Positions 1 through 8,707 of a stretch of DNA of 64,000 bases are shown piece by piece (the first letter of the stretch is position 1; each line of letters begins with the position of its first letter). This DNA is from Anaerocolumna cellulosilytica (GTDB taxonomy: Bacteria; Bacillota; Clostridia; Lachnospirales; Lachnospiraceae). The stretch lies in NCBI RefSeq assembly GCF_014218335.1, contig NZ_AP023367.1, positions 993,501 to 1,057,500 of the forward strand. Direction: 5' to 3'. Position numbers and translations under genes: made by a program. The notes under the pieces were generated by a model. The model had not been told where the DNA came from, did no database searches, and worked only from the letters and a program-made list of their open reading frames with translations.

Positions 1-1
1 T

Positions 2-1087
2 CATCTGGAGAAGGCTTCTTATGACAAAGCGGCTGAAGATATAAAAAACATATTTAACCTGCTTCGCATACAGCTGCAAAAAATTACCGAGGCAATGGCA
101 AGAATCCGCCAGAATGCATTATCTTATTCTGTTCAGGATTACAAAGAACTGTTAGAAGAAAATTTAGATACCTTATCGGATACAAAAGGTAAATTTGCCG
201 GTTATAAAGAAACGGTTGCAGCAAGAGTCAGAGAGTTGGAAGAAATGGACATTAATATTCAAAAACTGGATAAGAAGGATTCAGAAAGCTTGTTCCATCT
301 TAAGACCATTGAAGGATATTTAAGTAAAGCGATAGAAGAACATCAGAAAATATTAATTACACATTTTGATCTGAAGACACTGTATACAAACGAATTAGAA
401 AGCTTATCCAGAATGTCCTTTATCAAACGATTCAGACTGCGGACAGATCTATATGATAAGATACTTAGCAACCCGGTTACCTTAGGGCAACTGGATTTTT
501 TTATGCACCCCTTATATAATCAGCCGATTAGTCAGAGTTACAATTTAAATAAAGCATTTGAAGAGCAAAAGAGTTCCCTGCATAAACAGGCAGAAGAGGA
601 CGAAATCATTTCCTTTGAAGAAGAACAATGGCTTAGGGAGCAAAGCCAGAAGCAGGCACGTAAACAAAAGCAGTATAAAAATTCTGTGGGGCTGCTTTTA
701 TCTGTGATAAAAGAAAGACAAGAGACGACTCTTATGGATATGTATGAAAGTCTGTCAGAAGCTGAAAAAGGGTTGCTATTCCCAAATGCAGAAATATTTA
801 AAGAAATTATGATTGAACTGTTAAAAGCGAAACAAATTGATATTCAGTCAATGTTACAGGAACAAAGAGAACAGTATGTTGAACCTGTATCAGGATTTCA
901 ACTAAATGAATGTATTCTTGAATTAATAAAAGAACAGGAAGATTTAGAGGAAATTACTTGTATATGGGTGGAAAAGGCGGAGGGTGCGCCAGTTATCCTT
1001 TCTGTTGTGTCGGAAGAAAATGGGATCGTTAAGAGGATAACCTGCTCAAATATCCAGTTTTCTGTGGATAGAAGTCTGAAACAATAA
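2..1087 (+). CDS. jetA: Wadjet-type protein JetA, 5' end outside window
   Basis: The reading frame is open to the left edge (it reads HLEKASYDKAAEDIKN before the first internal ATG at 95), so the gene starts upstream of the window and 361 codons are visible. The protein is acidic and helical, with long charged stretches and no membrane segment. I call it JetA from its place directly before a JetB-like and a JetC-like SMC gene; JetA is the kleisin-like (MukF-like) subunit of Wadjet complexes, which act on circular plasmid DNA. It is probably of the clostridial DUF5716/DUF6063 subtype, recalled rather than searched. The next gene follows after 53 nt, so this is an operon. Confidence 0.75.
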   Translation, partial: HLEKASYDKAAEDIKNIFNLLRIQLQKITEAMARIRQNALSYSVQDYKELLEENLDTLSDTKGKFAGYKETVAARVRELEEMDINIQKLDKKDSESLFHLKTIEGYLSKAIEEHQKILITHFDLKTLYTNELESLSRMSFIKRFRLRTDLYDKILSNPVTLGQLDFFMHPLYNQPISQSYNLNKAFEEQKSSLHKQAEEDEIISFEEEQWLREQSQKQARKQKQYKNSVGLLLSVIKERQETTLMDMYESLSEAEKGLLFPNAEIFKEIMIELLKAKQIDIQSMLQEQREQYVEPVSGFQLNECILELIKEQEDLEEITCIWVEKAEGAPVILSVVSEENGIVKRITCSNIQFSVDRSLKQ

Positions 1088-1140
1088 GCCGATTGTGGAT
1101 AAGCATGAAATATGTAAAAGTTTTGAACAGGAGGACTGCT

Positions 1141-1869
1141 ATGGCCTATGAAATAGAGGAAATTAAAAAGAGTCAGCAGATTTTTTATTATCTGCTTAAA
1201 TACAGGGAGCTTAAGGAAAAGGAAGAAGGAGAATTATACCAAGCCTATACTGAAAATGAATCGGTTATGAATCTGGTAAAATCACAGGGAGAAGCTGCCG
1301 GTAGTGAAATTGTCAGGTATGGAAATGTAATATACTTAATTCCAAAAGAGGACAATGATGTTCTGGGTTATTCCAAATCCCAGCTAAAAGCTGCCCTGTG
1401 CCGGTCAGGAGCTACAGATAAAGATTATTATCTATCACAATTTGTAATTATTACTCTGTTAGTTGAATTCTATGATGCCCAGGGCAGCAGTAGCAAGTCA
1501 CGTGATTTTATAAAGGTAGGAGAACTGCTTAATTGTATTTCAGCCCGTCTGCAAGAAGGAATAGAAAAGGAACAGCTTCTAATAGAGCAGGATAAAGAAG
1601 AGGAAGCAGGACTTGCCTTTGCCGAAATGTCTCAGGCCTTTGAAGCCCTGCGCAGTGAAGAAAAGGGCTCAAGGGCAAAAACTACGAAGGAAGGTTTTAT
1701 TTATACCATTTTAAATTTTCTTCAAAAACAGGGGTTAATTGAATATGTAGAGGCGGATGAAATGATTCGTACAACACAGAAGTTAAACCATTTTATGGAC
1801 TTTAATCTTTTAAATAAAAATAATTATAACCGAGTATTAAACGTATTGGGGGTGACAGAGCATGAGTAA
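1141..1869 (+). CDS. jetB: Wadjet-type protein JetB (MukE-like)
   Basis: A 242-residue soluble protein. I start it at the ATG at 1141 (MAYEIEEIKKS) because AGGAGG lies at about 1129-1134; the frame is open to 1093 but has no ribosome site there. The pattern YGNVIYLIPKEDNDVLGYSK followed by a hydrophobic YYLSQFVIITLLVEFY helix resembles the DUF6063/JetB family of winged-helix MukE-like subunits that bind the kleisin. Its stop overlaps the jetC start by 8 nt, so translation is probably coupled. Family assignment rests on pattern memory and on position between JetA and the SMC protein. Confidence 0.75.
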   Translation: MAYEIEEIKKSQQIFYYLLKYRELKEKEEGELYQAYTENESVMNLVKSQGEAAGSEIVRYGNVIYLIPKEDNDVLGYSKSQLKAALCRSGATDKDYYLSQFVIITLLVEFYDAQGSSSKSRDFIKVGELLNCISARLQEGIEKEQLLIEQDKEEEAGLAFAEMSQAFEALRSEEKGSRAKTTKEGFIYTILNFLQKQGLIEYVEADEMIRTTQKLNHFMDFNLLNKNNYNRVLNVLGVTEHE

Positions 1870-4800
1870 GATTAATAACATTCGTATTGTTAACTTAAAT
1901 TACAATAATAACTCCATACGCATTGAGGACGAGACCTTTCAATTGGGAGGGGACAGTACTTTATTCTCACTAAGGAACGGTGGTGGTAAGTCCGTACTGG
2001 TTCAGATTTTGACAGCACCCTTTGTTCATAAGCGTTATCGGGATACCAAAGACAGACCTTTTGCCAGTTATTTTACAACGGGCAGACCTACTTTTATACT
2101 GGTAGAATGGGGGTTAGACGGAGGTGCTGGCTATGTATTGACCGGAATGATGGTTAGAAGACGTCAGGATTCCGAAGAAGAACATCCAGAAGAACTTGAA
2201 GTTATGCAGTTTATTCATGAATATAAGGAAGCAAACCTTTATGATTTGAAAAATTTTCCCTTAACAGAGGAAGTAGAGGAAGCGGGAGAAATCACCGGTA
2301 AAAAGTTATTAGGATTCCATCAGACAAAACAGGTCTTTGAAACATTGAAAAAAGGCCGTGTCTATCAATTTGATTATTATGATATGGCATCCCCCAGCCA
2401 ATCCAGACAATATTTTGAACGACTGCGGGAGTTCAGGATTTATTATAAGGAATGGGAAACTATTATAAAGAAGGTAAATCTAAAGGAATCAGGTCTTTCT
2501 GAACTGTTTATGGAAGCTAAGGATGAAGGAGGACTTACTGAAAAATGGTTTTTGGATGCGGCTCAGAACAAACTGAACCAGGAAGACAATAAAATCAAGG
2601 AATTCGGTAGAATTGTTTATAAATATATCAGGCAGTATAAAGAGAATAAGACCAAAATACTTCAAAAAGAGAACATAATAATCTTTAAAGAGGATACACA
2701 GAAAATCCTTAGCCAGACGGATGAATACTTACAAATATTAACAGAAAAGAAAGCGTTAGCCGGTAAGATTGGCGGACTTATAAAAGGTCTTAAAAGCCTA
2801 AAAGACAGCAATCAACAAGACTTAAGCAGGTTTGAGGCAAGACTTAAGGTATTAGAAGAAACGCTACAGCAGATTGCTTGGGAAGAACTGTCCTATCAAA
2901 TTTACCAGTTAGAAGATGAGAAGAAGAACTGGGAAAGTAAGAGAGAGACTTATCATCAGAAACTTGTAAAGCTTCAGTCAGATAAAAGTGTCTTATTGAA
3001 ACAAAAGCATATTTTAGAGACGGCTCGATTAAACAGAGAATTTACTGAGCTTTTAAGGGAAGTGAAAGAATACGAGAGTGCTTTAGAGCTTGCAAAGCTT
3101 AAAAATCAGGATTTGGAACCGGAACGTAACAACTTAGGCTATAATTTAAGGTGTCATTATGAGGAACAGGAACTATCAAAGAAGAATTGTTTAGAAGAGC
3201 TGCAACAGCTAATCATGAGGAAGGAAGAATTCATCGCCCTTGAAAAAGAAAAAATAGAAGAAAGAGAACGTAGGCACCAAGAGTCAATAATTAAGCAGGG
3301 TAATCTAAAAGCAAGAATTGATAGTTATACAGACATAGAAAAAAACTTTAATTCCAGATATGGAGAAAATCTATCTCGTAATATTCTTGGTAATTATGAA
3401 GAAATTTACCTAAAGGATTTGGCGTACTCCTATCAACGGCTTTATCGGAAGAAAAACCAGGAAGCAATACATTTAAAAAGGGAAAGGGAAGAACAGGAAG
3501 AAACCATCTATAGCTTAGGCAGAAATCTTGAGGATTTACAAAAAGAGCTTGGAAGTCAGGGTGCTTTGCTGGATACCCTTAATAAGGAATATAAAGAGTA
3601 TGAGGCAGCTATTAACCTTAGAAAAGAAATCATAAAGTATATTCATTTTCCAGAAGAAAAGCTTTTTCAGACGGAAGATATCGTTAATAGTTTTATAGAT
3701 AAAATTACTCAGCGGAAAGAAGCAGTCAGAACCTTTGAACGAGAGCTGGACCGGCTAAAAGAAGAATATAAAAAGCTGGAATCAGGGCAGATATTGGAAC
3801 TGCCAAAGGAGCTGGAAGATACCTTAAGCACTATGGAGATACACTATGTTTTAGGAATGGAGTGGCTAAAGAAAAATTGCCGGACTACGGAAGAAAATCA
3901 AAAGCTGGTTAGCAGAAATCCCTTTATTCCTTATAGTATTATAATGAGTGAGTCGGAATTAATTAAGCTTAAAAAGCATGAACTTGGTGTGTATACGTCC
4001 TTTCCCATACCGATTATTTATCGGGAAGATTTGGAAAAAGTTATAGAAGAGAAGAAGTCTCAGGTTATAACGGGAGAACAGGTTAATTTCCTTTTACTTT
4101 TTAACCAGAAGCTGTTAGAAGAAGAAGAACTTAAAAAACTGTTGCTTCAAAAGCAGGAGGAAATTAAAAAGACAGAAGAGATACTGAAAGTACGCTATGA
4201 AGAATGCAGATTCTATGAGGAAAAGAAAAATGCTATCGAATATCAAAAGCTGTCTGAGAAGGCTTATAAGTCCTGCTGCCATAAAGTTTCCTCTGCCGAG
4301 GAAAGAACAAGGGAGGTAGAGGAAGAACTGTTAAGAACCAGACAGGAAAAAGAGAGGAGAGAAGCCAGGCAGAAAAAGATTCTGGAGGAACTTGGTACGC
4401 TCGGACTGGACTTGAAAGAAATAAATGAAAAAGAAATATCTTTTCAGACGTTGCAGGAAAAATACACCTTGTACCAGGAGCAAAGAAAGCAGAACGAGAT
4501 TCTTACCCAGCATATTGCAGATATTGCAAATGATATTGCTGTCTCTAAAAACAAAACAGATGAATGGAACAGCCAGAATAAGGAGAGCACGAAAGAAAGC
4601 TTTGGGATAGCCAATGATTTAAAGTTCATTCAGAGTAGGATTTTATTATACGGGGATTACCGAACAGGAGAAAAGCGTAACGAGTCTGTGGAAGAATTAG
4701 AAATCCGCTACGAGGCAATAACCAAAAAATTATCTCAGGAGCAGCAGACCTTAGAGCAGCAATTGGATAAAGCCAGGTCTAAACATAAGGAACGGGAAGA

Positions 4801-6292
4801 AGAACTAAAGTATAAAGAAAATTATTACAAATTAAATCCTTCGGATTATAAGGGTGTAACCTATGACAGAAGACAGGAGGAAGCCATTGAAAAGGAAATG
4901 GCAGAGATAGAGGTCAAGGAAAAGGAAATAACCGGGCTATCTACAGAGATTTTTGCAAAAGTGGCTGTCTGTGAAAGTAAAATTTCAGATAAGAAAAAAG
5001 AATTACATAAGAGATTACAAAAACCGGATTTGATACAAAGAGAGAAAATTGCTAACACCAATTTTAGCAGTCGTATAAAGGAACAGTCGGTGGGAAAGGA
5101 TATGGTTGTTAAGGAGATTGCTTTCTTTCAGAAAAAAATAGATTTATACGATGACAATTTATTAAGTCTTTCGGAATTTTATGATTTGGATGGAACGGTA
5201 ACAGAATTTTACGAGCAAAAAGATTGTCTAAAGCTTATGGATTTTTCCAAAGAGGATTTAATTCGATTTAGGGGGAATTTATTAAGAGATTATCGTCAGG
5301 CAGAAACCAAAAGAAATGAAGCTAAGCAGGAACTTTCAGAGATATTACACCAAATAATGAGCAAAGAAGCTTTTTCTGAGGAGTTCTTTAAAAGACCACT
5401 TGAAACAATGTATCAGCTTATCGGTGATCCGGCAGCTTTAAAAGAGCAGTTACTTTTAACACTAAGTGTCTATGAAAGTCTGCAAATAAAGCTGGAAATT
5501 GATATTTCTTTAGTCGATAAGGAAAAGGATAAGGTTATGGAGCTTTTGCTTGAATATACAGAAGCGGTACATAAAAATTTAGGTAAAATCGATAAGAATT
5601 CAGCAATTAAAATCCGGGATAAATCAGTTAAAATGTTACGTATTAAATTACCTGACTGGGAAGAAAATCTTATCTCTTACCGTTCCAGGATGAAGGATTT
5701 TGTGGAAAGTTTGACTGGTAGAGGCCTTGAATTATTGGAGAAGAATGAAAACATTGAAGAGATGATAGGCAGCCAGTTAACCACTAAGAATCTTTATGAT
5801 ACCGTAGTAGGAATCCGTAACGTAGAGATAAAGCTCTATAAAATCGAAGAGTTGAGAGAATATCAGATAAGCTGGGCAGAAGTTGCAAAAAACTCTGGTG
5901 GTGAGGGTTTTTTATCCGCTTTTGTAATTCTTTCAAGTCTATTGTCCTTTATGCGTAGAGAGGATACAGATATTTTCTCTGAATATGAGGAAGGGAAAGT
6001 ATTGATTATGGACAATCCTTTTGCCCAGACCAATGCAGCCCATCTCTTGAAGCCTTTAATGGATATAGCTAAAAAAAGTAATACACAGCTTATTTGTCTG
6101 TCTGGCCTTGGGGGAGATTCTATCTATAATCGTTTTGATAATATATATGTGCTGAATTTAATCACATCCAATTATAAAAGAGGAATGCAGTATTTAAAAG
6201 CGGAGCATGCTAAAGGAGAGAAAGAGCAGCAGAGAATGATTTCTACTTACATTAAGTCAGAAGATATGGAGCAGATTGAATTACTATTTTAA
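1862..6292 (+). CDS. jetC: Wadjet-type SMC ATPase JetC (MukB-like)
   Basis: A 1,476-residue SMC-like ATPase. The Walker A loop RNGGGKSV is at residues 38-45, followed by some 1,200 residues of highly charged coiled coil. The C-terminal head carries the ABC signature SGGEG at about 1345-1349 and a Walker B strand VLIMDNP with the Asp near 1384. In Wadjet the JetABC complex extrudes DNA loops and JetD, a TOPRIM nuclease, cuts circular DNA. The gene overlaps jetB by 8 nt. No jetD follows: after the stop there are about 270 nt without a gene and then an unrelated gene on the other strand. Length and head motifs are complete, so the ATPase looks intact. Confidence 0.85.
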   Translation: MSKINNIRIVNLNYNNNSIRIEDETFQLGGDSTLFSLRNGGGKSVLVQILTAPFVHKRYRDTKDRPFASYFTTGRPTFILVEWGLDGGAGYVLTGMMVRRRQDSEEEHPEELEVMQFIHEYKEANLYDLKNFPLTEEVEEAGEITGKKLLGFHQTKQVFETLKKGRVYQFDYYDMASPSQSRQYFERLREFRIYYKEWETIIKKVNLKESGLSELFMEAKDEGGLTEKWFLDAAQNKLNQEDNKIKEFGRIVYKYIRQYKENKTKILQKENIIIFKEDTQKILSQTDEYLQILTEKKALAGKIGGLIKGLKSLKDSNQQDLSRFEARLKVLEETLQQIAWEELSYQIYQLEDEKKNWESKRETYHQKLVKLQSDKSVLLKQKHILETARLNREFTELLREVKEYESALELAKLKNQDLEPERNNLGYNLRCHYEEQELSKKNCLEELQQLIMRKEEFIALEKEKIEERERRHQESIIKQGNLKARIDSYTDIEKNFNSRYGENLSRNILGNYEEIYLKDLAYSYQRLYRKKNQEAIHLKREREEQEETIYSLGRNLEDLQKELGSQGALLDTLNKEYKEYEAAINLRKEIIKYIHFPEEKLFQTEDIVNSFIDKITQRKEAVRTFERELDRLKEEYKKLESGQILELPKELEDTLSTMEIHYVLGMEWLKKNCRTTEENQKLVSRNPFIPYSIIMSESELIKLKKHELGVYTSFPIPIIYREDLEKVIEEKKSQVITGEQVNFLLLFNQKLLEEEELKKLLLQKQEEIKKTEEILKVRYEECRFYEEKKNAIEYQKLSEKAYKSCCHKVSSAEERTREVEEELLRTRQEKERREARQKKILEELGTLGLDLKEINEKEISFQTLQEKYTLYQEQRKQNEILTQHIADIANDIAVSKNKTDEWNSQNKESTKESFGIANDLKFIQSRILLYGDYRTGEKRNESVEELEIRYEAITKKLSQEQQTLEQQLDKARSKHKEREEELKYKENYYKLNPSDYKGVTYDRRQEEAIEKEMAEIEVKEKEITGLSTEIFAKVAVCESKISDKKKELHKRLQKPDLIQREKIANTNFSSRIKEQSVGKDMVVKEIAFFQKKIDLYDDNLLSLSEFYDLDGTVTEFYEQKDCLKLMDFSKEDLIRFRGNLLRDYRQAETKRNEAKQELSEILHQIMSKEAFSEEFFKRPLETMYQLIGDPAALKEQLLLTLSVYESLQIKLEIDISLVDKEKDKVMELLLEYTEAVHKNLGKIDKNSAIKIRDKSVKMLRIKLPDWEENLISYRSRMKDFVESLTGRGLELLEKNENIEEMIGSQLTTKNLYDTVVGIRNVEIKLYKIEELREYQISWAEVAKNSGGEGFLSAFVILSSLLSFMRREDTDIFSEYEEGKVLIMDNPFAQTNAAHLLKPLMDIAKKSNTQLICLSGLGGDSIYNRFDNIYVLNLITSNYKRGMQYLKAEHAKGEKEQQRMISTYIKSEDMEQIELLF

Positions 6293-6384
6293 AATAGGAG
6301 TATCTACAATGCTTGCTAGTATACCCCGTTGCTAGACGTTCAAAATTGGATAAAAAGATTTCAGACACACTGAGAAAAAGATTA

Positions 6385-6437
6385 GGGCTGCTGTAAATGT
6401 GTTTCGCTATACTCGGAACAACCATTCACAGCAGCCC
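6385..6437. repeat. Inverted repeat after jetC
   Basis: The arms gggctgctgtaaatg (6385-6399) and cattcacagcagccc (6423-6437) pair over 15 bp with one mismatch around a 23-nt loop. There is no T-run, so it is not a clear intrinsic terminator, although it may end the jet transcript or protect its 3' end. Similar gggctg...cagccc arms occur at 19282-19346 and 21142-21183. The rest of 6293-6560 shows no gene. Confidence 0.6.
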
Positions 6438-6560
6438 TTACATATAGAAGATAGTTGGTAATTACGAAACAGTCCTACCAAATACAGCGTTTCGCAAACA
6501 CCTAATGAAAGATAGAAAAGAAGGCATAAGAGTACCTATTAATAATATTAATTCTAATGA

Positions 6561-7127
6561 TTAGAAACATTGGAAAGAACGGATTCTATTTAAATTAATC
6601 CTCTGATAAACCCATCCGAAACCTCTCCAGCGAAAGCCGAAAACCGCCTGTCTTCCCACAAAAATTGGAAAGAACCAAAAACTGCTGCCATTATTTAACC
6701 AGATAAAAGTGAATCTATTTAAACATCCTCGTATTCCTCTAATACCACTGGAACGAGTCGGTGCGGGCGGCACAAATCCAGGAGGTGCCATCGTAGGTGC
6801 CGGTGGAAGCTGTCCGCCCCTAAAAGGCATTTCATCGTCAAAATCAAATCTGTCATCGCGTCTGTCGTCCCGTCTGCCATCGCGTCTGTCGTCCCGTCTG
6901 TCGTCCCGCCTGTCGTCCCGTCTGTCGTCGCGTCTGTCATCCCGTCTGTCGTCTCGCCTGTCATCGCGTCTGTCATCCCGTCTGTCATCCCGTCTGTCAT
7001 ACCTCCAAGGTGGCTGGTCACCTCGCATAGGCTGTTGCATATATGCCAGTTTATGGTTAATAACCGGCTCTGTTGCATTTTGCCCCTGAACCTCGGCATT
7101 TATTTTATTTTGCTGATCGTCCTGCAA
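6561..7127 (-). CDS. Asp/Arg tetrapeptide-repeat protein with conserved-looking C-terminal domain
   Basis: A 188-residue protein if started at TTG 7127, which follows AAAGGGGAA; the frame extends to 7178, but that first TTG lies in the probable -35 region. Residues about 48-95 are a low-complexity run of DDRR tetrapeptides. A Pro-rich linker with two APT motifs follows, then a C-terminal domain of about 55 residues rich in Trp and Phe (FIWLNNGSSFWFFPIFVGRQ ... FGWVYQRI). That tail resembles a short domain I have seen at the end of other clostridial hypothetical proteins, function unknown. There is no signal peptide or membrane segment. The charged repeat suggests a nucleic-acid or surface-polymer interaction, which is a guess. 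The gene stands alone. Confidence 0.6.
   Translation of the reverse strand: MQDDQQNKINAEVQGQNATEPVINHKLAYMQQPMRGDQPPWRYDRRDDRRDDRRDDRRDDRRDDRRDDRRDDRRDDRRDDRRDGRRDDRRDDRFDFDDEMPFRGGQLPPAPTMAPPGFVPPAPTRSSGIRGIRGCLNRFTFIWLNNGSSFWFFPIFVGRQAVFGFRWRGFGWVYQRINLNRIRSFQCF
6849..7000. repeat. 12-bp tandem repeat inside the DDRR gene
   Basis: On the plus strand the unit is about tctgtcgtcccg, with variants at the third codon positions. There are twelve full copies and one partial. The period is a multiple of three, so copy-number change would alter protein length without shifting frame. Confidence 0.9.
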
Positions 7128-7147
7128 GAATATTCCCCTTTCAAATT

Positions 7148-7178
7148 TATAGTATAATTTATGCCAAAAGGATAGCAA
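7148..7178 (-). promoter_or_regulatory. Probable promoter of the DDRR gene
   Basis: On the minus strand TTGCTA is followed after 16 nt by TATACT, about 25 nt upstream of the TTG start at 7127. This makes the longer start at 7178 unlikely. Confidence 0.45.
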
Positions 7179-7203
7179 GGGTGATAATTTTTACTTTTTT
7201 CTA

Positions 7204-7232
7204 TTTACATTAAATACGCAAAGGTGTATAAT
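7204..7232 (+). promoter_or_regulatory. Promoter of hydE
   Basis: TTTACA (7204-7209), 17-nt spacer, TATAAT (7227-7232). It predicts a transcript start near 7239 and an untranslated leader of about 250 nt before hydE. Confidence 0.7.
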
Positions 7233-7340
7233 AAAATCAACACTTGTTAAAAAAATAACATATTAACATACATATTTCTATTTCCAGCAGCTAAATCAAT
7301 CATTTAGTACATAAAATATATAAGTAAGAGTCGTTCTGAA

Positions 7341-7459
7341 CACAAGGGTATGTCCCAAGTGAAAAGGCGGAGAAGCTTAACCCAAGAGAATTTGCTAAAT
7401 TAGCAAATATGTTTTGGCGTATCATCCTTGTGCCTTTGAAAGACGCAGGGATTTTTTTT
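7341..7459 (+). promoter_or_regulatory. Candidate riboswitch/attenuator leader of hydE
   Basis: CACAAGG (7341-7347) pairs perfectly with CCTTGTG (7426-7432), closing an 85-nt domain. Inside it are a perfect TTTGCTA/TAGCAAA hairpin (7391-7407), flanked by CCAA (7382-7385) and TTGG (7414-7417), and a purine-rich segment around GGCGGAGAAGC. The 3' arm of the closing stem is also the 5' arm of a terminator: ATCCTTGTGCC pairs with CGCAGGGAT (to 7452), followed by eight T. The two folds exclude each other, so formation of the closing stem should allow read-through into hydE. I do not recognise the domain as SAM, c-di-GMP, TPP, ZTP, cobalamin, purine or T-box. Confidence 0.6.
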
Positions 7460-7490
7460 GTTTAAAATATAAAAATGGCAGGTAAATTAT

Positions 7491-8549
7491 ATGTCTTATG
7501 TAAAAGGTTTAATAGACAAATTATCGATGGAGAGATTGTTATCTAAAGAAGAATTTATATCACTGCTTAAGGATTACTCAGAGGAGGATGCCAAGTACAG
7601 CAAGGAAATTGCCAGGCAAATTGCTGGTAAATATTTTGAGAATCAGGTTTATACCAGAGGGCTCATCGAATTTACTAACTATTGCAAGAACGACTGCTAT
7701 TATTGTGGTATCAGGCGGAGTAATACGAATGTGACCAGATACCGGCTTACAAAAGAAGATATTCTTAATTGTTGCGAACAGGGATATACATTGGGTTTCC
7801 GTACCTTTGTCCTTCAAGGCGGGGAGGACACAAAATATTCTGATAGGGATATGGTAGAAATAATTACCGCTATAAAACAAGGCTATCCGGATTGTGCTCT
7901 GACCTTATCGTTAGGAGAAAAATCTTTTGAAGCATATGAGATGTATAAAAAGGCAGGTGCTGACCGCTATCTGCTTCGCCATGAGACTGCGAATGAGGAA
8001 CATTATAAACAGCTTCATCCTTCCTCTTTAAGTCTACATAATCGTAAGCAATGTCTATGGAATCTAAAGAAATTAGGCTATCAGGTGGGAACTGGTTTTA
8101 TGGTAGGTTCTCCTTACCAGACAGCAGAGGCATTGGCAGAGGATTTTTTATTTATCAAAGAACTGTCGCCTGCCATGGTGGGAATAGGTCCGTTTCTTCC
8201 TCACCACGATACACCGTTTAAAGATTTTGAAAAAGGTTCCTATGAACTGACCTTGTATTTAATCAGTTTATTAAGGCTGATGCTTCCAAATGCCTTATTG
8301 CCTGCTACAACTGCACTTGGAACAATACATCCTTTAGGCAGAGAGGCGGGTATACAGGCCGGTGCCAATGTGGTTATGCCAAATCTTTCTCCGGTTAGAG
8401 TCAGAAAACAGTATGAGTTATATGACAATAAAATCTGCACTGGAGATGAAGCGGCGGAATGTAAGATGTGTCTTCAAAGCAGAATGAGAAAAATAGGGTA
8501 TGAAATTGTAACGGCCCGAGGAGACTTTGTTCCCTTTTTGGAAGCATAG
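7491..8549 (+). CDS. hydE: [FeFe]-hydrogenase H-cluster maturase HydE (radical SAM)
   Basis: A 352-residue radical SAM protein of normal length for HydE. The Cx3Cx2C [4Fe-4S] motif CKNDCYYC is at residues 65-72, followed by YCGIRRSN; LQGGED and the C-terminal PNLSPVRVRKQYELYDNK are typical of the HydE/BioB-like family. HydE supplies part of the 2Fe subcluster (including the dithiomethylamine bridge pathway) in cytosolic maturation with HydF and HydG. The gene sits behind a structured leader with its own terminator and is followed by hydG after 158 nt. HydF and the hydrogenase itself are not in the window. Confidence 0.9.
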   Translation: MSYVKGLIDKLSMERLLSKEEFISLLKDYSEEDAKYSKEIARQIAGKYFENQVYTRGLIEFTNYCKNDCYYCGIRRSNTNVTRYRLTKEDILNCCEQGYTLGFRTFVLQGGEDTKYSDRDMVEIITAIKQGYPDCALTLSLGEKSFEAYEMYKKAGADRYLLRHETANEEHYKQLHPSSLSLHNRKQCLWNLKKLGYQVGTGFMVGSPYQTAEALAEDFLFIKELSPAMVGIGPFLPHHDTPFKDFEKGSYELTLYLISLLRLMLPNALLPATTALGTIHPLGREAGIQAGANVVMPNLSPVRVRKQYELYDNKICTGDEAAECKMCLQSRMRKIGYEIVTARGDFVPFLEA

Positions 8550-8707
8550 GCAAAGATAGATATACAGCAGTAAGGCAAGAGAACAGAAGCCGTTCTCCAT
8601 TAATTTGAATCAAGTGACAAATATATTGAGAAAGCAAAGGGAAAGGATACTGCAAAACTATTCTTTAGGAAAAAGCTTCCGAAGGTAAGTTTACAGTCAG
8701 GTAGTGT

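Noticed and set aside
6840-7010. CRISPR array
   Set aside because: The regular spacing is a coding 12-bp tandem repeat without spacers; no cas genes are in the window.
6709-7099. Two further long frames across the DDRR repeat
   Set aside because: A 12-bp repeat without stops keeps several frames open; only the minus-strand 6561-7127 frame has a ribosome site, a promoter and a non-repetitive domain.
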